DNA of 25,855 nucleotides from a virus: the IMG/VR virus record IMGVR_UViG_3300044491_002568, positions 1 to 25,855 of that record; one strand, given 5' to 3'. The notes below the pieces were generated by a model. It searched no databases. It saw only the letters and a list, made by a program, of their open reading frames with translations, and was not told where the DNA came from. Within the stretch, counting starts at the first letter, position 1. Every line of letters begins with the position of its first letter. Positions 1-7,479 of the stretch are shown here, piece by piece. Both the position numbers and the translations under genes were made by a program.

Positions 1-98
1 ATTGTAAGGAATGTATTAACGATGTTTGTTATGATTGTCAATGTGAATTATCCCATGTAGGAACATTTGATATTCCCGAATCGTTTTTAAAAGATTAA
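1..98 (+). CDS. C-terminal fragment of a cysteine-rich protein
   Basis: The window opens inside a gene read from base 3 that stops with TAA at 96-98. The visible 31 residues contain two cysteine clusters, CKEC and CYDCQC, followed by a polar tail. That spacing suggests a zinc-ribbon or other metal site. The start and most of the protein lie outside the window, so no family can be assigned. The next gene begins 4 nt after its stop, consistent with one operon. Confidence 0.55.
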   Translation, partial: CKECINDVCYDCQCELSHVGTFDIPESFLKD

Positions 99-101
99 AA
101 T

Positions 102-887
102 ATGTTAACAATTGAAGATTATCTTGCTGAAAAAATGATGGCAGGCCAAAGAGGCTTAGATTATGAATTAAAAATTTATAATGCTATCAAACAATCAAGT
201 GTCAAATATTTTACACCTGGTGATAAACCAGCCGCCGGTTTTTCAAATCAAGGTGCTGGTGACATTGAAGGTAAGTTGCACGGCAAACCATTTAACATTG
301 AAGTAAAGTTATCTGCTGATGATCAAATGGGAGGAACGTCTTTTAGATATGATTACAAAACTAAAAAGTTTTCTGCCGTTAACACAATAGACCCTGATAC
401 AGAACAATTGCTTATGGATGCAGCTCAACAAAAATCAAGAGCTCTTGATGCTTATATTGACGCGGCTAGAAAATTAGAACCTGTACAATATCATAAAGAT
501 ATTTCGGGCGTTCCTATCAAAGTATCAAAAGCTGGACGTGACGAGTTAAAGACAAAGGGTCTACTCAAAGCCATAAACACTAAAATTATTACTGATGCTT
601 CTTACATTGGTAAACACTATAATAAAAAAGGTGTATACTATATTCAGATTGGAGGAGCTGGTCTTTTCTATATGGGTAGAAACATTTTTGATCTTCCCGT
701 TCCTAAACTTTCTGGTGAAATTCAAATCGAAGTAAGACTTGGTTTTTCTGGATCAAAGACAAAGTTGCCAGATGGAACAGAAGCAAGGTCAGCTGGCTTG
801 AGACTTATTGGAAGACTTAAAACAAAAGGTAAATCTCCTCACACTATTGATACCATAGAAGGTATTGAAAAACTTTTTACAAAATAA
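102..887 (+). CDS. PD-(D/E)xK-type nuclease-like conserved phage protein
   Basis: This 261-residue protein looks like the restriction-endonuclease-like fold. There is a Glu in the first helix (E22 in LDYELKIYNAI), then GAGDIEG with D54, then NIEVKLS with E67 and K69, matching the E...D...ExK metal site. The middle is helical and Lys/Ala-rich. The C-terminal half carries the conserved-looking string HYNKKGVYYIQIGGAGLFYMG. From memory, proteins of this kind are common conserved hypotheticals in marine T4-like phages. The N-terminus MLTIEDYLAEK aligns without gaps to the T4 capsid-targeting peptide MKTYQEFIAEA, ending in an LxE site at residues 8-10. It has no clear Shine-Dalgarno sequence and starts 4 nt after the preceding stop. 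Nuclease activity and packaging are inferences. Confidence 0.6.
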   Translation: MLTIEDYLAEKMMAGQRGLDYELKIYNAIKQSSVKYFTPGDKPAAGFSNQGAGDIEGKLHGKPFNIEVKLSADDQMGGTSFRYDYKTKKFSAVNTIDPDTEQLLMDAAQQKSRALDAYIDAARKLEPVQYHKDISGVPIKVSKAGRDELKTKGLLKAINTKIITDASYIGKHYNKKGVYYIQIGGAGLFYMGRNIFDLPVPKLSGEIQIEVRLGFSGSKTKLPDGTEARSAGLRLIGRLKTKGKSPHTIDTIEGIEKLFTK

Positions 888-894
888 AAAAAAC

Positions 895-922
895 ATGACA
901 TCCTCTATAATATCTTTACAGT
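895..922 (+). promoter_or_regulatory. weak candidate promoter upstream of the SWIM gene
   Basis: The gap between the nuclease gene and the next gene holds ATGACA (895-900), close to the TTGACA -35 of the phage early promoters in this window. TACAGT follows at 917-922 with a 16-nt spacer, and a separate TATAAT lies at 906-911. Neither arrangement matches the 17-nt extended -10 architecture of the convincing early promoters, so this is tentative. Confidence 0.25.
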
Positions 923-938
923 AACGTAGGAGGTGTTT

Positions 939-1130
939 ATGTCTTTCAGTCATCAATCAGATATTATCAATACTAAAGGTCATCACCTTGTTGGTGTACA
1001 ATGGCCTGTTGCTGGCTCCAAAGGTAATGAATACAAAGTCGAAATGACTAACTGGGGTTTTGAGTGTAGTTGTCCTGCGTACAGAAAATGTAAACACATC
1101 AAATCAGTTGAAGAAAAATTTAACGATTAA
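939..1130 (+). CDS. small SWIM-type zinc-finger protein
   Basis: The protein has 63 residues. Its C-terminal half carries the SWIM signature CxC...CxH: C43-S-C45, then C51-K-H53 in FECSCPAYRKCKHI. SWIM domains bind zinc and usually mediate DNA or protein contact. Here the motif makes up most of the protein, so it is probably an accessory factor rather than an enzyme. The start is ATG 939 because a strong Shine-Dalgarno (TAGGAGGTG, 927-935) lies just upstream. A GTG at 933 would sit inside that site. Immediately downstream comes uvsX, which suggests but does not prove a recombination or repair role. Confidence 0.6.
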   Translation: MSFSHQSDIINTKGHHLVGVQWPVAGSKGNEYKVEMTNWGFECSCPAYRKCKHIKSVEEKFND

Positions 1131-1182
1131 ATATATAATGCAATCAGGTAGCACCTGTTAAGTAAAACAGCTAGGAGAAAAA

Positions 1183-2295
1183 ATGAGTGATCTATTAAGT
1201 AAGTTGAAGAAGACTTCAACTGTAAAACAGTCTGAGGTTCTGTCTAAATCTCAACTATTCAACAAAAAAGATATGTGTCCTACAGATGTTCCTATTCTGA
1301 ACGTAGCTCTGTCTGGTTCTGTAGACGGTGGGTTGACTTCAGGTCTTACAGTTATTGCTGGGCCATCTAAACACTTTAAATCTAATCTTGCTCTGCTTAT
1401 GGCAGGAGCTTATCTCAAGAAACACAGCGATGCTGTGTGTTTACTTTATGATACTGAGTTTGGTATTACACCTGAATATCTAAAGTCTATGAACGTAGAC
1501 CCAGAGCGAGTGCTACACACACCTGTAGAGCATGTCGAGCAGTTAAAATTTGATATCACTCGTCAGTTGGAGAACATTGAGAGAGGTGATAAAATTGTTA
1601 TTGTTATCGATTCAGTTGGTAACCTTGCATCTAAGAAAGAACTCGAAGATGCTCTTAACGAAAAGTCAGTAGCTGATATGTCAAGAGCCAAAGCTCTGAA
1701 ATCTTTATTCCGTATCTGTACTCCTTATCTTACTACTCGTGATATCCCCATGCTTGTTATTAACCATACATATCAAGAGATTGGATTATTTCCTAAAGAG
1801 ATTATGTCTGGTGGTACGGGTATCTATTATTCAGCTAATCAGATTTTCTTTATGGGTCGACAGCAAGAGAAAGATGGTAAAGAAATCTCTGGTTACAACT
1901 TTATGGTCGGTGTTGACAAGTCACGTTTTGTACGAGAAAAGACTCGTCTTCCTCTCTCAATTAGTTGGGAAGGTGGTATCAACAAATGGTCTGGTTTACT
2001 TGATGTAGGTATTGAGATTGGCTGGATTCAAAAACCTGCTAATGGTTGGTTTGAAGCTATTAATCCTAGTACTGGCGAAGTGATTAGTGAAAAAAAACGT
2101 CGTAAAGATACTGACACGGCAGATTTTTGGTTACCTGTGTTGAAAGCAGGCTTTGCTGATGCAATTAAAAAACGTTTTTGTATTAGCGAAGTAAGAGCTG
2201 TAATTGAAGAGCCAGAAGAAGAACCACTTGTTGATGTAGATGCTTTTAACAACAAAACACAAAAGCATGAAGAGGAGATAGATGATGAAGCCTAA
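1183..2295 (+). CDS. uvsX: UvsX-type RecA/Rad51 family recombinase
   Basis: This is the phage strand-exchange recombinase, which coats ssDNA and drives recombination-dependent replication and repair. Walker A is GPSKHFKSN at residues 60-68, close to T4 UvsX GPSKSFKSN. Walker B is IVIVID ending at D143, followed by the SVGNL loop. The string LVINHTYQEIG and the MSGGTG region match the RecA core that includes the DNA-binding loops. Its 370 residues compare with 391 in T4, and it ends in an acidic Glu/Asp-rich tail typical of UvsX. The start is ATG 1183 behind TAGGAGAAAAA. The next ORF overlaps its last codons. A CAGGT-AGC-ACCTG mini-hairpin (1145-1157) and a TATAAT (1134-1139) lie upstream, but no convincing promoter was found. 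Confidence 0.95.
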   Translation: MSDLLSKLKKTSTVKQSEVLSKSQLFNKKDMCPTDVPILNVALSGSVDGGLTSGLTVIAGPSKHFKSNLALLMAGAYLKKHSDAVCLLYDTEFGITPEYLKSMNVDPERVLHTPVEHVEQLKFDITRQLENIERGDKIVIVIDSVGNLASKKELEDALNEKSVADMSRAKALKSLFRICTPYLTTRDIPMLVINHTYQEIGLFPKEIMSGGTGIYYSANQIFFMGRQQEKDGKEISGYNFMVGVDKSRFVREKTRLPLSISWEGGINKWSGLLDVGIEIGWIQKPANGWFEAINPSTGEVISEKKRRKDTDTADFWLPVLKAGFADAIKKRFCISEVRAVIEEPEEEPLVDVDAFNNKTQKHEEEIDDEA

Positions 2296-2578
2296 CCCAA
2301 AAAACTTCGAAGCATTTATTGATCCTGAAGGAGGCGAATGGATTAAGATTAAAAATGGTAAATTTAAAGATATTGTTTGGCGGCCTGTTGACATGAAGAT
2401 GGAAACAGATGATCAAATGGTTTTTTCTACAGAATTTTTAGGACCTGTACCAGAAGATATTAATACTTTTGAAAGGCTATCAGGTTCAATTATTAAAGAA
2501 ATTTTAATTAGTTATACTAATGATCTAAAGGAAGAATTTGTAGATGAAAATAGCGATAGTAATTCCAGCAAGGATTGA
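2282..2578 (+). CDS. small conserved hypothetical protein between uvsX and kdsB
   Basis: The gene encodes 98 residues (97 if it starts at ATG 2285, which is better spaced from GAGGAG at 2272-2277). The N-terminal half is a beta-rich stretch, EWIKIKNGKFKDIVWRPVD. The second half is acidic and helical, ending in a Ser/Asp/Asn-rich tail. No catalytic motif, membrane segment or signal peptide is visible. It overlaps the end of uvsX by 14 nt and the start of kdsB by 35 nt, so the three genes are translationally coupled. T4 has gene 40 between uvsX and 41, but I see no clear resemblance and leave the function open. Confidence 0.75.
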   Translation: MMKPNPKNFEAFIDPEGGEWIKIKNGKFKDIVWRPVDMKMETDDQMVFSTEFLGPVPEDINTFERLSGSIIKEILISYTNDLKEEFVDENSDSNSSKD

Positions 2579-3230
2579 ATCAACCCGTTATCCTGAAAAA
2601 ATGCTAGCACAGGTAACAAAAGAACATTGCTTGATTCAGCGTGTTCACCACTGGTGTTGTTGCTGGCATCCACAGGAAGATGTATACGTAGCTACTGATA
2701 GTAAACGCATTGCCTCATTGTTCCCTAAAGGTAAAGCAATTATGACTTCACCTGAATGTAGCAACGGAACAGAAAGAGTTGCTGAAGCTGCTGATCATCC
2801 TTTGTTGGATGGGTATGATGCAATTATTAATGTACAAGGTGACATGATTGATGTCCCTCCAGTTATAGAGGATCTAAAAAATGGGCTTCAAAATTATCCA
2901 GTTGTTACTGTGTGGAGCGATATTAGCGATGATGATAGATTTAATCCTAATAGTGTTAAAGTCATCAGATCACCCTCGCATGCAATCTGGTTTGGCCGCG
3001 GTCATACTGGGTATGGGGATCACCACTATGGTATATATGCTTACACTAAGTGGGCGTTAGCAGCTTATAGAAAACTTCCTGTTTATGATGGAGAATTAGA
3101 AGAAAGTTTAGAACAATTGCGATGGATTTATAATAATATAGAGATAGGGATGGTCTATACAGATCAACCAGCTGCAGAAATTAACTCACCTGAGGATTTA
3201 GAAAATTGGCAATTGACTCACCAGAATTAA
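2544..3230 (+). CDS. kdsB: CMP-Kdo synthetase (3-deoxy-manno-octulosonate cytidylyltransferase)
   Basis: The N-terminus IAIVIPARIESTRYPEKML is the KdsB nucleotide-binding signature (IPARxxSxRxPxK). Further family landmarks are VYVATDS, NGTERVAEA, the metal-binding INVQGD, HHYGIYAYTKWAL and the C-terminal EQLRWIYNNIEIGMV. At 228 residues it is slightly shorter than bacterial KdsB (about 250). The family joins CTP and Kdo to give CMP-Kdo, the donor for lipopolysaccharide inner core. In a phage it may alter host LPS or feed glycosylation of a virion protein, which is inference. It sits between uvsX and helicase 41, an unexpected place for a sugar-nucleotide gene, with 35-nt and 25-nt overlaps. 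A Shine-Dalgarno AAGGAAG lies upstream. Confidence 0.88.
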   Translation: MKIAIVIPARIESTRYPEKMLAQVTKEHCLIQRVHHWCCCWHPQEDVYVATDSKRIASLFPKGKAIMTSPECSNGTERVAEAADHPLLDGYDAIINVQGDMIDVPPVIEDLKNGLQNYPVVTVWSDISDDDRFNPNSVKVIRSPSHAIWFGRGHTGYGDHHYGIYAYTKWALAAYRKLPVYDGELEESLEQLRWIYNNIEIGMVYTDQPAAEINSPEDLENWQLTHQN

Positions 3231-4579
3231 GGAAAGGTATTTTATATAATCTACTTAAAAGTGATGAGTACTGTCAAAAGGTTCTACCTTTTATTACAAA
3301 AGAATACTTTCAAGATAAACACGAAAGTATTATATTTGAAGAGATATACAAGTATTATACAAAATACAATAGCTCCCCTAAACAATCAGCGATCAAGATT
3401 GAAGTTGAGTCTCGCAACGACTTAACTGAACCTGTCTATAATGAGACTATGAAGATTTTGAATGCTGAAGTTGAGCCTATTTCAAAAGTTGACTTCCTAG
3501 TTAATAAGACTGAACAATGGTGTCAAGAAAGAGCTATTGTTAATGCTGTGTATCAAGCTGTTAATGTAATTGGTGGTGAAGACAAAAAGACACCTATGTC
3601 TGCTTTACCTGAGTTGTTGACACAAGCTATTTCTACTTCGTTTGACAAGTCTGTAGGACATGATTACATTAACGATGCTGATGATCGTTGGGAATTCTAT
3701 AATAAGAAGGAAGAAAAGATTCCTTCTGGCTTAGAACATTTCGATCATATTATGAGAGGTGGTTTTCCTTCAAAGACTCTAGGTGTTATTATGGCTGGCA
3801 CAGGCGTAGGAAAGTCATTGTTTATGTGTTCAATGTCTTCAAATCTTGTAGAGTCAGGTTACAATGTTCTTTACATCACTATGGAGATGGCTGAAGAGAA
3901 GATTGCTCAACGAATAGATCAGAATTTGCTAAACTTAAATAACGAAGAACTAGAAGTTATTGCAAAGGAGTCCTTTATCAAGCGGTTTGATAACCTTAAA
4001 ATGAAGACCAAAGGCCAGCTAGTTGTAAAGGAATATCCTACAAAGTCAGCTCACGCTGGACACTTTAGAGCTTTACTTAAAGAGCTTAAACAGAAAAAAG
4101 ACTTTGAGCCTGATGTTGTGTGTATTGATTATATCAATATATGTCAGAGCATGTCAGCTGGTAAGAACGCTAACTCATATGAACAAATTAAGTCTACCGC
4201 AGAGGAACTAAGAGCATTAGCTATGGAGTTCAATGTACCTGTTCTCACAGCTACACAAACCAATCGTACAGGTTTCTCTGATGCTGATGTGGATATGACT
4301 TCTGTGTCAGAATCTTTTGGTCTACCTATGACAGCAGATTATTTGTTTGCAATGACAACAAATGATAAGCTCAGAGACGAAGGTCTTATTAGATTTACAC
4401 AACTAAAGAATCGTTATGGTGACCCTGCTGAAAGACGTAATTGGTTACTAAACGTAGATTATTCGAAAATGAGGGTATTAGATCTAGACCATCAACCTGA
4501 ATCTATTGAAGCTCAAAATGATGCTTTGATGAAACCTCAAACAAACACAAAACCAATTATGGATATAAATTGGGAATAA
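3206..4579 (+). CDS. 41: DnaB-like replicative helicase (T4 gp41 type)
   Basis: This is the hexameric 5'-3' helicase of the T4-type replisome, which moves on the lagging strand and partners the primase. Residues 1-150 form the helical N-terminal domain. The RecA core carries Walker A GTGVGKS (198-204), the ITMEMAEEKI motif after it, Walker B VVCIDYI (D308) and the polar sensor TATQTNR (Q351), followed by LKNRYGDPAERR. Its 457 residues match gp41 (475). No ATG lies near the expected start. The frame opens at TTG 3206 (MAIDSPELRKG after initiation), 25 nt inside kdsB and behind GAGGATTT. Either TTG is used or another weak codon is. Confidence 0.93.
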   Translation: MAIDSPELRKGILYNLLKSDEYCQKVLPFITKEYFQDKHESIIFEEIYKYYTKYNSSPKQSAIKIEVESRNDLTEPVYNETMKILNAEVEPISKVDFLVNKTEQWCQERAIVNAVYQAVNVIGGEDKKTPMSALPELLTQAISTSFDKSVGHDYINDADDRWEFYNKKEEKIPSGLEHFDHIMRGGFPSKTLGVIMAGTGVGKSLFMCSMSSNLVESGYNVLYITMEMAEEKIAQRIDQNLLNLNNEELEVIAKESFIKRFDNLKMKTKGQLVVKEYPTKSAHAGHFRALLKELKQKKDFEPDVVCIDYINICQSMSAGKNANSYEQIKSTAEELRALAMEFNVPVLTATQTNRTGFSDADVDMTSVSESFGLPMTADYLFAMTTNDKLRDEGLIRFTQLKNRYGDPAERRNWLLNVDYSKMRVLDLDHQPESIEAQNDALMKPQTNTKPIMDINWE

Positions 4580-5178
4580 TGGACCAAAAAGATTATGATA
4601 ATGAGTTTTACAATCTATCAGCTGATGAGCTGTGGGTTTATAACAAATTACAATTATCGACTATGATGGGTTATAATTGTGGTCCAGCTGGTGTCAATGT
4701 CAAGAAACCTGGTAATTATATTGTAAGACCTTCGATTAATTTTATTGGTTTAGGTATGGATGTGCATTTTATGTATATTGAAGACAGTACAGATCATTTG
4801 CCTCCAGGTCATTTTTGGTGTGAAATTTTTAAAGGTAAACATTATTCAGTAGATTTCGAACACAGTAAACGAGTCAGGACAACAGAAGGTATTCATGGTG
4901 ATTTGATTTATCGTTGGAGTAAGTGGATTACTGTTAAAAAAGACTTTCCTTTTCCAAGTGTATTATATGGTTTCAGAGACAAACCTAATATTAATTGTGA
5001 GTTTATTGGAAACAAACTAATAGAAGTTCATATTAGAAAAAATCCAGATTTTTGTTATAATAATACTGTCTTTATTCCAGTGTGGGAAGAAGATGTTGTT
5101 AATCCACCAATTGGTCACACATATATAGAATGTCCAGATGTAAATGGACGTATTGGAGCTTACATTGATATTACTTGA
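4579..5178 (+). CDS. conserved hypothetical protein between helicase and rnh
   Basis: The protein has 199 residues from ATG 4579, which overlaps the helicase stop (TAATG). A TTG at 4570 in the same frame is less likely. The string CGPAGVNVKKPGNYIVRPSI is followed by NFIGLGMDVHFMYIED, LPPGHFWCEIFKGKHYSVDFE and near the end FIPVWEEDV. The Lys-Pro-x3-Ile-x-Arg-Pro stretch and terminal acidic residues recall ATP-grasp proteins, but a glycine-rich loop is not clear and I do not assign the fold. It has no signal peptide or membrane helix. Its place in the replication operon suggests a nucleic-acid or nucleotide role. Confidence 0.7.
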   Translation: MDQKDYDNEFYNLSADELWVYNKLQLSTMMGYNCGPAGVNVKKPGNYIVRPSINFIGLGMDVHFMYIEDSTDHLPPGHFWCEIFKGKHYSVDFEHSKRVRTTEGIHGDLIYRWSKWITVKKDFPFPSVLYGFRDKPNINCEFIGNKLIEVHIRKNPDFCYNNTVFIPVWEEDVVNPPIGHTYIECPDVNGRIGAYIDIT

Positions 5179-6010
5179 TTATTCTTCTGTCGCACTTTCA
5201 TCTATCATGGTTCGTATTGATGATTATACGGACGAACCTGGATTAGTACGTCATCAGATTCTAAACACTATTCGCATGTACAATGCACAGTTTAGAGATG
5301 AATATGGTACAATGGTGATCTGTATGGATCATACAAACAACTGGCGTAAAAAGGTATTTCCAGAATACAAAGCAAATCGTAAGAAAGCTAGATATGATTC
5401 AAAACATGATTGGTCTAAGATCTTTGAAACACTTAATGAGGTACGTGAAGAGATTGTCAACCAAACACCATACAAATGTGTACGTGTAGAAGGTTGTGAA
5501 GCTGATGATGTTATTGCTACAATTGTAGAGAATAAAGGTCCAGAACAGATTCTTATTGTGTCACCTGACCACGACTTTATTCAGTTACAAAAGTATCCAG
5601 GTGTGAAGCAATATTCAAATCTCAAGAAAAAATGGGTTGAGCCAACTGTTGATCCTATTACTGATCTTGAGATTAAAGTTCTCAAAGGTGATACAGGTGA
5701 TGGTGTACCTAATGTGATGTCAGAAGATAATGTATTGGTAGAAGAAAACTCTCGTCAAACACCGCTACGTAAGTCAAAGATAGACATGTTAATGGAAGAT
5801 CCTGAAGCTTTGGGTACAACTGTAGCTCGTAGGATTATACGTAACCGTGACATGATTGACCTAAGTCGTACTCCTTCTGAACTCAAGACTCAAATTATTG
5901 AGCAGTTTAATCAAACACCTAAAGGTTCTATGATGTCTCTTATGACACTCTTTACTAAGCATCAATTGTCTATGTTAATGGGTTCTCTTCAAGAGTTCGA
6001 AGTTAGATAA
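5144..6010 (+). CDS. rnh: T4 RNase H-type 5'-3' exonuclease (FEN family)
   Basis: In T4 this enzyme removes RNA primers and adjacent DNA from Okazaki fragments. Matches to T4 Rnh run along the length: ILLDYSSVALSSIMVR (T4 ICLIDFSQIALST), NWRKKVFPEYKANRKKAR (T4 WRRDFAYYYKKNRGKAR), EGCEADDVIA, ILIVSPDHDFIQLQKYPGVKQYS, the helix-hairpin-helix region VLKGDTGDGVPN, and RQTPLRKSKI. These contain the conserved Asp residues of the two-metal site. The 288 residues compare with 305 in T4. The frame opens at ATG 5144 inside the preceding gene with no good ribosome site. TTG 5165, six bases after GGAG (5155-5158), would give MILLDYSS and is a fair alternative start. Confidence 0.9.
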   Translation: MDVLELTLILLDYSSVALSSIMVRIDDYTDEPGLVRHQILNTIRMYNAQFRDEYGTMVICMDHTNNWRKKVFPEYKANRKKARYDSKHDWSKIFETLNEVREEIVNQTPYKCVRVEGCEADDVIATIVENKGPEQILIVSPDHDFIQLQKYPGVKQYSNLKKKWVEPTVDPITDLEIKVLKGDTGDGVPNVMSEDNVLVEENSRQTPLRKSKIDMLMEDPEALGTTVARRIIRNRDMIDLSRTPSELKTQIIEQFNQTPKGSMMSLMTLFTKHQLSMLMGSLQEFEVR

Positions 6011-6013
6011 ATA
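6006..6013 (+). promoter_or_regulatory. T4-type late promoter GATAAATA
   Basis: GATAAATA overlaps the stop codon of the rnh gene and lies 29 nt upstream of the next ATG (6043), with AAGGAG (6031-6036) between them. It differs from the T4 late consensus TATAAATA by one base. In T4 this octamer alone, with sigma gp55 and gp33, directs late transcription. The gene downstream looks structural, which fits late expression. Confidence 0.6.
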
Positions 6014-6042
6014 ATAAGTTATAACAATTAAAGGAGATCCTT

Positions 6043-6339
6043 ATGACTTATGTAAGACCTGATGCTTCTGGAACTAACGACCAGACAGCTATTGACGGAA
6101 AAGGTGTGGCATTTGGTGCAGCTGTACAAGCTTCTGCGGCAGGTTTCGGTGTAACTGGTACTGATGGTACTAACACACATGAAATCCTAGATGCATTACC
6201 AATGAATAGAGCTGCAACACAAAATTCAATCGAAGCAGCATCAACTGTTGATTTTTCTACACAAGATTTATTGACTAGTGTTGAAATTGCTGCATTAGCG
6301 GATAGTGGAGCTCACGCACCAACATCTGATTTGACATAA
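6043..6339 (+). CDS. small Ala/Gly/Thr-rich protein, probably virion-associated
   Basis: This 98-residue protein is rich in Ala, Gly, Thr, Ser and Asp. It has a tandem GFGVTGTDGTNTHEIL stretch and no Cys, charged clusters or membrane helix. The composition resembles small head or tail decoration proteins rather than enzymes, but no family is recognised. A GATAAATA late promoter and a strong AAGGAGATCC ribosome site precede it, so it is probably made late in infection. The next gene starts 2 nt after its stop. A structural role is an inference. Confidence 0.65.
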   Translation: MTYVRPDASGTNDQTAIDGKGVAFGAAVQASAAGFGVTGTDGTNTHEILDALPMNRAATQNSIEAASTVDFSTQDLLTSVEIAALADSGAHAPTSDLT

Positions 6340-6340
6340 T

Positions 6341-6934
6341 ATGTCTAAAGCAGTTTTTACATTTGGTAGGATGAACCCTCCTACCATAGGACATGAAAAA
6401 CTGGTTAATAAAGTGAGAGCGGTTGCCCGTATGCATAAAGGTGACCCTCTCATCTATCTTTCTCATACACACAAAATTCCAAAAGACCCAATAGAATACC
6501 AAGACAAGGTAAAACTAGCAAAAAGAGCTTTTGGTAATATAGTGAAAATATCTAAAGCTAATACTATAATTAAAGTGATGCAAGAGCTTGAGAAAAAGTA
6601 TGATGAAGTTGTTTTAGTTGTTGGTTCAGATAGAGTTGAAGACTTTAAACAACTTTTGAGAAAATACAACGGCAAGGACTATTCGTTTGATACAATCGAT
6701 GTTGTATCAGCTGGTGAGCGTGACCCAGATGCAGATGATGTTTCAGGAATGTCAGCATCTAAAATGAGAGAATTAGCGTCTAATGAAGACTTAAAAGCAT
6801 TTAAGGAAGGTCTTCCTAGAAACCTGCAAAGAGATGCAGAAAATATTATGAAAATGGTAAGAAAAGGACTAAATTATGAACAATATAAAAGCGCGGGATA
6901 TGCAAGTATTCGAGATCCTGAGAGAGATCAGTGA
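6341..6934 (+). CDS. NMNAT/cytidylyltransferase-fold nucleotidyltransferase
   Basis: The N-terminus AVFTFGRMNPPTIGHEKLV has the [HT]xGH signature (T15-I-G-H18) of the HIGH-type nucleotidyltransferase fold. VVLVVGSDRVEDF follows at 90-102, and SGMSASKMRE (136-145) is the ISSTxxR-like phosphate-binding motif. Such enzymes transfer a nucleotidyl group to a phosphate, as in NAD, CoA or glycerol-phosphate metabolism. The substrate cannot be read from the sequence. Its 197 residues are typical for phage members. It lies downstream of the 6006 late promoter and overlaps the next gene by 59 nt. Confidence 0.8.
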   Translation: MSKAVFTFGRMNPPTIGHEKLVNKVRAVARMHKGDPLIYLSHTHKIPKDPIEYQDKVKLAKRAFGNIVKISKANTIIKVMQELEKKYDEVVLVVGSDRVEDFKQLLRKYNGKDYSFDTIDVVSAGERDPDADDVSGMSASKMRELASNEDLKAFKEGLPRNLQRDAENIMKMVRKGLNYEQYKSAGYASIRDPERDQ

Positions 6935-7475
6935 ACTAGAAGATACTAGTCAAAAAATTAAAACAATTCGAGAAAAGTATTATGATCATACACCTCTTCA
7001 TAGGGTGTTGAAGATGAATTATTGTGATTCAATCGTTCCGATGGTTCCGGAAGGCATGCCACCAATCAATTCAAATAACAATCCTGATGGACCTAACCAC
7101 TCGTCGTTATGGGAATATATTAGAGTTTTTCCTGTTATTGTAAAATCAGCTCAATCAGTTAAAATGAAGCCTCTGCAAATCGAAAGAATGTTTATTGAGA
7201 TGTTAGAAGCTATTGATCCTAACGAAGCTGAGATTCTTTGTCTGGCTAAAGATAAAAATCTAGAAGATCAGTTTGATATTAGTATTAATATTGTTAAGGA
7301 AGCTCTACCTTCATTGAATATTCAAAGAGAAGGACAAAGAGTAGTTAAAATCAAAACTCCTGAAGAACAAGCCGAACAAATGTTGGACGAAGCTAAAGCT
7401 AAAAAGGTCCGGGCTAAAGTATTAAACAATGAAGCAGCTGAGTTGATTAAAAAAGCTAAAGCTTTAACGGTTTAA
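6876..7475 (+). CDS. conserved T4-like phage protein, possibly DUF6433
   Basis: The protein has 199 residues. The first 150 are mainly helical, with the conserved-looking blocks FEILREISE, YDHTPLHRVLKMNYC, HSSLWEYIRVFP and QIERMFIEMLEAIDPNEAEILCLAKDK. Residues 160-199 form a charged Lys/Glu/Ala helix, probably a coiled coil. I recall similar proteins in marine T4-like phages under a domain of unknown function (DUF6433, number not certain). The frame opens at ATG 6876 after AAAAGGA. ATG 6900 (MQVFEILRE) is an alternative start. It lies between a nucleotidyltransferase and a superoxide dismutase-like gene. No function is proposed. Confidence 0.75.
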   Translation: MNNIKARDMQVFEILREISELEDTSQKIKTIREKYYDHTPLHRVLKMNYCDSIVPMVPEGMPPINSNNNPDGPNHSSLWEYIRVFPVIVKSAQSVKMKPLQIERMFIEMLEAIDPNEAEILCLAKDKNLEDQFDISINIVKEALPSLNIQREGQRVVKIKTPEEQAEQMLDEAKAKKVRAKVLNNEAAELIKKAKALTV

Positions 7476-7479
7476 TGAC

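Noticed and set aside
1145-1157. CAGGT-AGC-ACCTG upstream of uvsX as an operator or hairpin
   Set aside because: The arms are only 5 bp and there is no second copy in the window, so chance is likely.
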